Of a stretch of 7,208 nt of DNA, positions 1 to 6,014 are shown in pieces (the stretch's first letter is position 1; every line of letters starts with the position of its first letter). The notes beneath the pieces were generated by a model. The model did no database searches, had not been told where the DNA came from, and saw nothing but the letters and a program-made list of their open reading frames with translations. The stretch lies in contig NZCB01000026.1 in NCBI GenBank assembly GCA_002688165.1, forward strand, positions 1 to 7,208, read 5' to 3'. The translations under genes were made by a program, and so were the position numbers. The stretch comes from Candidatus Pacearchaeota archaeon (lineage in GTDB: Archaea > Nanobdellota > Nanobdellia > Pacearchaeales > GW2011-AR1).

Positions 1-1
1 G

Positions 2-388
2 AATATTACTGCGGTAGTTTGGTCTGAAGGATTCCATAATGTTACGGTGTGGGCAAATGATTCGAGTGGAAATGAGAACTTTAGTTCGATTAGTTTTACA
101 ATAGATAGTATATATCCTGATCTGAATATAACATCTCCAACTAATTTGAGTAGTTCAACAGATACTGGATTAGATGTTAACTTTACTCGAAGTGATAGTA
201 ATTTAGCAAGTTGTTGGTATAGTAATGATAGTCATACTGTGAATACTACAATTTCTAATTGTGCAAATATAACTTCCGTGGTTTGGAGTGAAGGATTGCA
301 TAATGTTACAGTTTGGGTGAATGATTCATTTGGAAATGAGAATAAGACAAGTGTTACATTCAATGTTACCGAAGTTACTGCTCCTTTA
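2..388 (+). repeat. Tandem 88-residue Ig-like repeat units inside the surface protein
   Basis: The segment starting at base 2 (N-I-T-A-V-V-W-S-E-G) recurs at base 266 (N-I-T-S-V-V-W-S-E-G), a period of 264 bp or 88 codons. Over the 35 comparable residues I count 24 identities, most of them in the first 26. The first copy is cut by the window edge and the second is complete. Such in-frame repeats usually form a stalk of beta-sandwich domains, and more copies are likely upstream. The similarity also makes this locus prone to recombination and to misassembly. Confidence 0.85.
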
Positions 389-1228
389 GTTGTCACTTCT
401 GCAGCTCCGACTGCAGCTGGAGGCAGAGGTGGAGGAGGAGGCGTTGTTGCAACAATTGGAGGAGGAGATGTGAAAATACGTATAAATCCTACTGTAATGA
501 GTGTTGCAGGAGTTATAAATGAGGTAAATGATAGAGACTTAGAGATAATAAATGACGATACTAAATTTAAGACAGTGAGTATTGTGATTTTGGATGATGG
601 AGGTTTCTTGTCTATGGATCTTAGTACTTTGAGTTTTAGATTGGATCCTGGTCAGAAAAATACTGTAAAATTAAAATTGATCGCTCCTGAAGTTCCTGGT
701 ACATATTCGGCTAAGATCTATGTGAATGGAGAATTGGTATTAATTAAGTATGATGTAAGTTCGAAGGAATTATTATTTGATGCAGGAATTGTAGTTTCCG
801 AAGATCTTAAATTGTTGAATCGCGGGGATAATTTGGAAAGTCAAGTAACATTAATCCCTATGGGAGAAAATCCTAGATTAGATGTTACCACTAATTATGC
901 TATAAAGAATTTTGACGGAAGAACTTTTTTATCTGAAGGTAAGACATTCTTGATTGAAGGAGAGAAAACTTTTAAGAAAAACTTTGTAACCGGCAATCTT
1001 CCTCCTGGGAAATATATAGTTTCATTAGAATTAATATATCCTAATGGTGTAGCAGTTTCAAGTTCCCATTTTGAAATTAAAGGAAGAGGATTTGAAATAA
1101 AAATAGACAGCTCTAATTATTTAATGGTCTTTTTAGTTTTGGGAATCTTTATTTTAATAGGGTTCATAATTTCTGAAATAAGAAGATATAAAAAAGTTAA
1201 ATTACATAAGGTAAGTAGGAAAAGATAA
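2..1228 (+). CDS. Cell-surface Ig-like repeat protein with C-terminal membrane anchor (5' end outside window)
   Basis: The frame is open to the left edge and bases 2-46 continue a repeat unit, so the gene starts upstream; the GTG at 47 is an internal Val. Residues here count from that GTG. Residues up to about 110 are Ig-like repeats rich in Asn-X-Ser/Thr sequons, with Cys56 and Cys72 as a possible disulfide. An Ala/Gly-rich linker follows (about 118-140), then two beta-rich domains (about 141-238 and 240-346). A hydrophobic helix (about 358-376) is followed by an 18-residue tail rich in Lys/Arg. This is the layout of an exported protein with the C terminus inside the cell. A role in the S-layer, adhesion or cell contact is inferred from architecture only; no enzymatic motif is visible. 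The next gene starts 2 nt after the TAA and carries a paralogous ectodomain, so the two are probably co-transcribed. Confidence 0.85.
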   Translation, partial: NITAVVWSEGFHNVTVWANDSSGNENFSSISFTIDSIYPDLNITSPTNLSSSTDTGLDVNFTRSDSNLASCWYSNDSHTVNTTISNCANITSVVWSEGLHNVTVWVNDSFGNENKTSVTFNVTEVTAPLVVTSAAPTAAGGRGGGGGVVATIGGGDVKIRINPTVMSVAGVINEVNDRDLEIINDDTKFKTVSIVILDDGGFLSMDLSTLSFRLDPGQKNTVKLKLIAPEVPGTYSAKIYVNGELVLIKYDVSSKELLFDAGIVVSEDLKLLNRGDNLESQVTLIPMGENPRLDVTTNYAIKNFDGRTFLSEGKTFLIEGEKTFKKNFVTGNLPPGKYIVSLELIYPNGVAVSSSHFEIKGRGFEIKIDSSNYLMVFLVLGIFILIGFIISEIRRYKKVKLHKVSRKR

Positions 1229-1230
1229 AA

Positions 1231-2466
1231 ATGAGGCGTGATAATAAATGGAAATATTTAATAATTTTTTTAATTGTTATTTTGATAATTATTGGAGTTT
1301 ATTTTAAATATTTTCAAACAAAAGAAATTATAGCAGATTTTGAGGTTGATACTATCTTTTTGAAGGTTAGTTTGATTGAAAATAAAGATCAGATAAGAAC
1401 AATTAAAATAACAAATAATAATCAAGCAAAATCTTTCTCGATATCTTCTAAGTCTTTTAGTGATAAACTTTCTTTAAGTGAGGATCATTTTTCATTGAGC
1501 CCTAATGAGGTTAAATTTCTTGAAATTGAATTTAATCCTGCTGATGGTTCTGCAGGAGCTTATTTGGATGAATTGAAAATTGCCTCAAATGGATATAGTA
1601 AAAGGATTCCTATATTAATGGAGATACAATCTCAAGAAATTTTCTTTGATAGTAATATAAATTTATTTCCAAAGGGAGACTCCTTTGTTCAGGGAGAGAC
1701 AATAACTTCAGAGATAAGGATTGCAGATATAGCTAATATGGGCGAAAAAAGTGTGAAATTAAATTATTTTATCAAAGATTTCAAAGGTAATACTTTGGTT
1801 TCTGAATCAGAGGATTTAATTGTTGACAAAAACTTAGAAATATCTAAAAGTCTTCAATTGCCAGAAGATATAAATCCTGGAAATTATCTGGTAGGCGTAG
1901 TTTTAATACAAGGAAATTCTGTTGGAACTTCTAGTGCATTCTTTATTGTTACGGATAAAAAAATTGAAGTTTTAAATACAGATAATGATTTAATTTTAAT
2001 ATTGATGATTGCTATCTTTTTCTTCTTATTTGTGGCCCTATTTACTTACTCAATTTTTACAAGAGATAAGTTATTGAGAGAATTGCAATCTCAATATCAT
2101 AGAGAATTAAGAAGGCAACGAGAATTTATCAATGAAAAATCTAAATTGACTTATGGAAGATTAAAGGATTCTCAAGAAAAGAAAATTTATAAATTAGAAA
2201 TTGAAAGAATTAAGAAAAAAAGAATTGAGGGCATAAAGGAAATTTATAAAAAACGTGTAAAGAAATTTAATAAAATTAAATCTGGAAAAAATAAGAAAAA
2301 ATTAATTAATCAATTGAAAATTTGGAAATCTAAAGGATATGATACTAAGGTAATTGAAAATAAATTTAAAATGCCTAATGTAAGAGATGTAAGAAGGCAA
2401 GTTAAAAAATGGAAATCTAAGGGATATGATACTAGTGTTTTAAATAAAAAAATATCTAAGAAGTAA
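1231..2466 (+). CDS. Two-pass membrane protein with paralogous ectodomain and Lys-rich cytoplasmic helical tail
   Basis: The start is ATG 1231, 2 nt after the previous stop, with only a weak purine stretch (AGGAAAAG) upstream, so translational coupling is likely. Residues 9-24 form a signal-anchor helix. Residues about 35-245 are beta-rich and resemble the ectodomain of the preceding gene: LFDA matches FFDS, IKNFDGRTFLSE matches IKDFKGNTLVSE, and PPGKYIV matches NPGNYLV, at nearly the same spacing. Residues about 253-276 form a second membrane helix. Residues 277-411 are strongly basic and helical, ending in two copies of W-K-S-K-G-Y-D-T (Trp365 and Trp394). With both helices spanning, the ectodomain faces outward and both termini are cytoplasmic. 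No catalytic motif is seen. A role linking the envelope to an internal partner, possibly the coiled-coil product of the next gene, is inference; the function is unknown. Confidence 0.85.
   Translation: MRRDNKWKYLIIFLIVILIIIGVYFKYFQTKEIIADFEVDTIFLKVSLIENKDQIRTIKITNNNQAKSFSISSKSFSDKLSLSEDHFSLSPNEVKFLEIEFNPADGSAGAYLDELKIASNGYSKRIPILMEIQSQEIFFDSNINLFPKGDSFVQGETITSEIRIADIANMGEKSVKLNYFIKDFKGNTLVSESEDLIVDKNLEISKSLQLPEDINPGNYLVGVVLIQGNSVGTSSAFFIVTDKKIEVLNTDNDLILILMIAIFFFLFVALFTYSIFTRDKLLRELQSQYHRELRRQREFINEKSKLTYGRLKDSQEKKIYKLEIERIKKKRIEGIKEIYKKRVKKFNKIKSGKNKKKLINQLKIWKSKGYDTKVIENKFKMPNVRDVRRQVKKWKSKGYDTSVLNKKISKK
2323..2457 (+). repeat. Two copies of a WKSKGYDT helical motif, 29-residue period
   Basis: Codons for W-K-S-K-G-Y-D-T begin at 2323 and again at 2410, 87 bp apart. 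Copy 1 continues K-V-I-E-N-K-F and copy 2 continues S-V-L-N-K-K-I, so both look like an amphipathic helix, a Gly-Tyr-Asp turn and a second short helix. Each copy is preceded by a basic helix (NQLKI, RQVKK). I recall similar W-x(3)-GYD pieces from other archaeal coiled-coil proteins but cannot name a family. Confidence 0.7.
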
Positions 2467-2467
2467 G

Positions 2468-2475
2468 TTTTAAAA
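2468..2475 (+). promoter_or_regulatory. Candidate TATA box for the coiled-coil gene
   Basis: TTTTAAAA is centred about 29 nt before ATG 2501. With an archaeal start site about 26 nt downstream of the box centre, the transcript would begin within a few bases of the ATG and be almost leaderless. No clear Shine-Dalgarno sequence lies in the 34-nt gap, which fits. The whole gap is A/T (TATATTATATATTATA also occurs), so chance matches are easy and read-through from the upstream gene is equally possible. Confidence 0.3.
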
Positions 2476-2500
2476 GTATCATTATATTATATATTATAGA

Positions 2501-4933
2501 ATGGCTAAGAAAAAGAGTGTGAAAAAGGTTAAGAGAAATTCTAAAAAAAAGAGAAATTCTTCTGTCAAGATTGGAGCATCTACGCGTAGAGATTTTGAGG
2601 TTTTTGCAAAGGGGGTTGAAAGATTAGAAGAATTAAGGGCTGAATTAAATAATTTAAATACTAAGGGATATGAACAAGAAGCTGCAAGTATTAGAAGCAA
2701 ACTAAAAAATGTTTCCTATATTCCTCAAATTGAACGAGAAATTAAAGATTTAAAGGCTAAATTATCTGGCACCTATAAGAAAAAAGTTAGTGATGCTCAT
2801 AAAGATATTCTAAAGAAAGTTTCTGATTTGAAGAAAAGTGTTCCTAATCATTCTGGAATCCATAGGAAGATTAGAGAATTAGAAAAACATATTCCTGATA
2901 AAGAAAAACTTGGTAGAAAAATAAGGTCTATTGAGAAGAATGTAGAATTGGTTAAAAATGTTCCTAAAATGCAAAGACAAATAAGGGATTTTAAAGAATT
3001 TGTAGATAATAAGAAAAAAGAAGATATCCGGAAAGCTGAAATGCTTAAGAAATTAGACCCTAATATTAATTTTTTGATAAATGATAAATTTAATTTGAGT
3101 TTGAGTGAGATTAAAGCTGAATTAGCTAACCAGGTTAATAATAAGGAAACTGTTATTGAAAATCAATTACAAGAAGATTTTCATACAAAGATAAAGAATT
3201 TTGAAAGAAAATATTATCTTTTGGAAAAAGACTTAGAAAAGAAGTATAGGGATAAATTAAGAGATTCTTTTCAAAGAGAAGTTAAGAATAGATTTAATAA
3301 AACCTTAAATGAGCGAGTTGGAAATATAAAAATCAGATTGATTAGAGATAATAACAGAAGATTGGAAAATGAAAGAAAGAATTTAAGAGCCTTGAAAGAG
3401 AAGAAAATTAGGGAATTGAAGGAATCCCATAGAAGATTTAGTCAGCTCCATAAAAATTTTAGAGAAAAAGTTGAAGCTAAGATGGCTCAACTGAAAAAAT
3501 TGAGAGAGGAAACTGATAAAGAAAAGTCAAATTTAAATGAGTTGTATAGGGTGAAATTAGCCAAGGAAAAAGAGAGACTGAAATTAAAGGATTCTAGATT
3601 GTTGAAAAATCATAGGAGGGAATTAAGTGAAAATACAAATAGGAAAATTGCAGAGATTCATAAAAAAGAAGATATTAGGTTAAAAACACAAATTAGCATT
3701 TTGAAGAAGGAGGAGGCTGAAAAACTTAAGGAACTTAAAAATTCTAGCGAAAATTTAAAAAGACTTCGTAGAAATTTGAAGAAAGAAGAGGCTGAGAAAA
3801 TTAAAAAATTAAAGGGTTCTAATGAGCGTTTGGAGAAAACTCGTAGAAATTTTGTGGAGAAATATGAGAAAAAATTGAGTCAATTGAAAAAGTTAAATGA
3901 TGAAACTGACAGGCAGAAATCAAATTTGAATGATTTGTATAAGAAGAAATTAGCCAAGGAAAAAGAGAGACTGAAATTAAAGGATTCTAAATTATTAAAA
4001 GATCATAGGAAAAAATTGAATGTGGCAGCATCTAAAAGATTAAAAGAAAAGAAAAAAATTAATTCTCAGAAAATTAAAAAGATTATTGATGATGAAAAGA
4101 AGATTGTTGCAAATTTAAAAAAATCCCAAGAAAAATTAGATTTATTGAGAAAAAAATTAATTGAAAATACAAATAAGAAAATCGCCGAGATTAATAAGGA
4201 GAAAAATACTAAATTAAAGAATCAAGTTAATATTTTGAATAAGGAGCGGAGGGATAAATTAAATGAAATTTCTAAAATAAAAAAAGCTTTAATTAAAAGA
4301 AAGAAAGATCTTGATGAAAGCAACGTTAAATGGCTTAGTTCTGTCGAGGCTAAAATGAGGGCGGAAGAGGGGAAAAAGTTGATAGATTCTATAGATAAGA
4401 AAAGTTTTCAGTTGACTGAAGAATTTAATGGTAAATTGAAAAATGAAATTGAATCACTTAGAAAACATAAGGATGAGGAAATTTTGATGCATAAATCTCT
4501 TTTAGATAAGAAGATGAATAGGCATTTGACTGAGCATGTTAAAGATGTGAATAAGAAATATGCTGATAAGGTTTTAACACATAACAGGCAGATCGCCAAG
4601 ATTAAAGAAAGATTATCTAATGAAAGTGGAACTCTTTCTAATAGGAAGAACATTCTTGCTAGTTTGAAGGATTCATTAGATGTGCGTGTTAGAAAATTAA
4701 AAGCTAATGAGGAAAATTATAGGAGAGAAGTTATGAGTCAATTAGAATTGGAAAAACAAGCCGAAGTTGAGGTGGCTGTTAAAAAAAGATCTGTAGAGAT
4801 TAGAAGTAAGTTAAAAAGAAATTTTGATAATCGATTGAAATTAGAGTTAAAAGCAAAACAGGCAGAGTTTGATAAAAGAAAATCTGAATTGGCTTTGGAA
4901 ATTCAAGAAAAGGCCAAGGTTTTATTTGAGTAA
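2501..4933 (+). CDS. Long Lys-rich coiled-coil protein, unknown function
   Basis: This 810-residue protein has no signal peptide, membrane helix, Cys or Walker ATPase motif, so it is probably a cytoplasmic structural protein rather than an SMC/Rad50 ATPase. Residues 1-20 are a polybasic tail that could bind nucleic acid or acidic membrane lipid. Residues about 32-70 form a short helical pair. Residues 74-165 hold four [IV]P-x(5,8)-I-[KR]-x-[LIF]-[KE] units. After Pro187 there is no proline to the C terminus (623 residues), and the sequence is heptad-like and highly charged. Within it, a module of about 131 residues is duplicated (from about 305 and about 436), and part of it recurs near 556. 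The sole Trp is 611. It lies 34 nt after the membrane-protein gene with the same orientation and similar Lys-rich composition. Automated annotation may call it chromosome-segregation or Rad50-like from composition alone; I would not. Confidence 0.85.
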   Translation: MAKKKSVKKVKRNSKKKRNSSVKIGASTRRDFEVFAKGVERLEELRAELNNLNTKGYEQEAASIRSKLKNVSYIPQIEREIKDLKAKLSGTYKKKVSDAHKDILKKVSDLKKSVPNHSGIHRKIRELEKHIPDKEKLGRKIRSIEKNVELVKNVPKMQRQIRDFKEFVDNKKKEDIRKAEMLKKLDPNINFLINDKFNLSLSEIKAELANQVNNKETVIENQLQEDFHTKIKNFERKYYLLEKDLEKKYRDKLRDSFQREVKNRFNKTLNERVGNIKIRLIRDNNRRLENERKNLRALKEKKIRELKESHRRFSQLHKNFREKVEAKMAQLKKLREETDKEKSNLNELYRVKLAKEKERLKLKDSRLLKNHRRELSENTNRKIAEIHKKEDIRLKTQISILKKEEAEKLKELKNSSENLKRLRRNLKKEEAEKIKKLKGSNERLEKTRRNFVEKYEKKLSQLKKLNDETDRQKSNLNDLYKKKLAKEKERLKLKDSKLLKDHRKKLNVAASKRLKEKKKINSQKIKKIIDDEKKIVANLKKSQEKLDLLRKKLIENTNKKIAEINKEKNTKLKNQVNILNKERRDKLNEISKIKKALIKRKKDLDESNVKWLSSVEAKMRAEEGKKLIDSIDKKSFQLTEEFNGKLKNEIESLRKHKDEEILMHKSLLDKKMNRHLTEHVKDVNKKYADKVLTHNRQIAKIKERLSNESGTLSNRKNILASLKDSLDVRVRKLKANEENYRREVMSQLELEKQAEVEVAVKKRSVEIRSKLKRNFDNRLKLELKAKQAEFDKRKSELALEIQEKAKVLFE
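3415..4250 (+). repeat. Internal 393-bp (131-codon) duplication in the coiled-coil gene, with a third partial copy
   Basis: N-F-R-E-K at residue 319 matches N-F-V-E-K at residue 450, and downstream blocks keep the same 131-residue offset (K-S-N-L-N, then K-L-A-K-E-K-E-R-L-K-L-K-D-S). Bases 3553-3596 and 3946-3989 are identical over 44 bp, although flanking codons have diverged. The E-N-T-N-[RK]-K-I-A-E-I block at residue 377 recurs at residue 555, an offset of 178, so about 47 residues were inserted between the second-copy blocks. Bounds are approximate. Confidence 0.8.
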
Positions 4934-5064
4934 TTAGATTAATTTGAATTATAAATGATTTTTATTTTCTATAATCTCCAAATTTTTTGAGAATATAATT
5001 TAGAAAGTTAATCTGGGTTTAAATGACTTTTGTTTTTGAATATATATTTTTGATTATTAGTTTG
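4934..5064 (+). terminator. T-rich spacer with candidate archaeal terminators
   Basis: The spacer after the coiled-coil gene carries T clusters at 4958-4970, 4983-4988, 5028-5037 and 5047-5051. Archaeal RNA polymerase terminates at T-runs without needing a hairpin, so any of these could end the + strand transcript. Two clusters share the pattern taaatga followed by broken T-runs (near 4952 and 5020). I see no open frame, tRNA or strong hairpin here. Confidence 0.4.
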
Positions 5065-5073
5065 TTTATAAAT
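5065..5073 (+). promoter_or_regulatory. TATA box of the small hypothetical gene
   Basis: TTTATAAAT matches the archaeal TATA consensus. Its centre is about 28 nt before ATG 5096 and about 18 nt before ATG 5087. With transcription starting about 26 nt downstream of the box, the mRNA would begin at or next to ATG 5096, giving a leaderless message. This favours the second ATG as start and an independent promoter for this gene. Confidence 0.5.
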
Positions 5074-5086
5074 TAATAATTAGTGA

Positions 5087-5356
5087 ATGATATTAATGAA
5101 AATTGAAAGTGAAAAAAAACCGGTGAATTTAGATGATGTTATACAATCTGTTTTTGATAATTTTTGTACGAATGGATTAAATCAACCTATTGTTCTTTAT
5201 AATTGTGGAGATCTTGGGAATGAATTTAGATCTGCCTTAGAGGAAAAATTTGAAGCTAATAATTATGAGGTTTCAATATCTTTTGGAGATTTAACCTCTA
5301 AAGAATATAGTGTTGATGTGTTGAGGTTAATTAGTTGTTATGGTTTTAGTAAATAG
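5087..5356 (+). CDS. Small hypothetical protein (89 aa, or 86 aa from second ATG)
   Basis: I do not recognise a family. The protein is small, acidic to neutral and alternates predicted helices (about 15-28 and 46-57) with short strands (34-39 and 60-66). It has three Cys (27, 40, 84), no signal peptide and no membrane segment, so it is probably a compact cytoplasmic alpha/beta domain. The sequence N-C-G-D-L-G (39-44) is the only Gly-containing loop that stands out. ATG 5096 (M-K-I-E) is the better start: the TATA box at 5065 predicts transcription starting there, and GTGA at 5083-5086 would also sit at Shine-Dalgarno distance from it. It stands alone between the coiled-coil gene and the convergent nuclease, overlapping the nuclease's last codons by 11 bp. 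Composition matches real neighbouring genes (purine-rich coding strand), supporting a true gene. Confidence 0.7.
   Translation: MILMKIESEKKPVNLDDVIQSVFDNFCTNGLNQPIVLYNCGDLGNEFRSALEEKFEANNYEVSISFGDLTSKEYSVDVLRLISCYGFSK
5346..5356. other. 11-bp tail-to-tail overlap of convergent genes
   Basis: The + strand small gene stops with TAG at 5354-5356, while the minus strand nuclease stops with TAA at 5348-5346. The last codons of each are encoded by the other's complementary strand, leaving no intergenic terminator. Both mRNAs must extend into the opposite gene, producing antisense overlap. Confidence 0.8.
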
Positions 5357-6014
5357 TTAGATCCTTAAAATCTTTTGTTTTGGATTTTAGAATTTCTTCT
5401 AATTCTTCTTCAGTTGCATTTATTGTTTGTTGAACTGTTTTGAATTTTTTTAATAATTGTTTAGCCTTTGTTGGCCCTATATTTGGAAAAGATTCTAATA
5501 TGTATGACTTTTGTTCTTTCTTAGTTTTAGGTATTCTCGAATGTAGGGATATTTCTGTTTTGGGTTTTATTTGTTGTTTTGCTAGAGTTATTAGATATTT
5601 TGCAGTGTCCTCATAATCTTGGGTTCTTATTATTGAAGTTTGATAATTAGTTGAGATTGAAACTAATAATCCTCTTAGTGCTTTTGATATATTATTTTCT
5701 TCATTGATAACTTCATCTAAGTCTCCTTCGATGATTAAAAGTGATTTTTTATAGGATTGCATTTGAGTTAGTTGTTGGATTAAGCGTTTGTTTATCATAG
5801 ATGAGATTAAATCTTGAACTGTTTTTCTTTCAATAGCAATATCATTTATTATATAGTCTGCTATTTTTAGTGATTTAATTTCAAGTCTAACTTGAGTCGA
5901 TTTATGTAATTCAGAGATTACTAGAGAGTTTTTTTCATGTATGTCTGCGACTATTATTGGCATTTTTTTTGGTTTGGTTTTTCTATTTTTTGATTTGAAA
6001 ATATTGTGTATCAT
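5346..6014 (-). CDS. ERCC4/XPF-family nuclease, separate C-terminal half of a Hef enzyme
   Basis: Hef/XPF nucleases cut branched DNA such as stalled forks and flaps. Residues 18-150 align with the archaeal Hef nuclease core: P-I-I-V-A-D-I-H-E-K (19-28), I-A-D-Y-I-I (51-56), then I-E-R-K-T-V-Q-D (61-68), which is the metal-binding ERKxxxD motif, intact. Residues 175-208 form one helix-hairpin-helix (F-P-N-I-G-P-T-K-A); the usual second one is absent and the protein ends 14 residues later. The family Arg in DxRE is His26 and the Gly in GDY is Ala52. The start is ATG 6014, 1 nt after the helicase stop, without a Shine-Dalgarno sequence, so reinitiation is likely. Met18, directly before the core, is an alternative start, which would leave a Lys-rich linker-like leader untranslated. 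The substrate class is from family knowledge; activity is unproven given the changed residues. Confidence 0.88.
   Translation of the reverse strand: MIHNIFKSKNRKTKPKKMPIIVADIHEKNSLVISELHKSTQVRLEIKSLKIADYIINDIAIERKTVQDLISSMINKRLIQQLTQMQSYKKSLLIIEGDLDEVINEENNISKALRGLLVSISTNYQTSIIRTQDYEDTAKYLITLAKQQIKPKTEISLHSRIPKTKKEQKSYILESFPNIGPTKAKQLLKKFKTVQQTINATEEELEEILKSKTKDFKDLTIY

Noticed and set aside
47..49. GTG at 47 as the start of the surface protein
   Set aside because: The frame is open to the window edge, and bases 2-46 encode the same repeat sequence found at 266-310, so this codon is an internal Val.
420..470. G-rich stretch as a possible quadruplex or foreign insert
   Set aside because: It is explained by Gly codons of the interdomain linker, with the frame intact and neighbours continuous.
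2494..2700. Minus-strand open frame opposite the start of the coiled-coil gene
   Set aside because: It is the complement of a Lys-rich coding region; Leu/Phe-rich content is what antisense of AAA/GAA codons gives. There is no independent support.
4408..4653. Minus-strand open frame inside the coiled-coil gene, with a hydrophobic look
   Set aside because: The same antisense effect produces a false membrane-like sequence; the + strand frame is continuous and convincing.
2501..4933. SMC/Rad50-type ATPase for the coiled-coil protein
   Set aside because: There is no Walker A, signature or Walker B motif at either end; any similarity would be coiled-coil composition only.
4940..5060. Box C/D-type small RNA in the spacer
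   Set aside because: ATGA-like pieces occur, but no matching RTGATGA and CTGA pair at the right spacing was found; the region is simply A/T-rich.
5300..5345. Frameshift that would restore a second helix-hairpin-helix to the nuclease
   Set aside because: The minus-strand frames just beyond the stop contain early stops and no G-x-G hairpin, so no remnant is visible.
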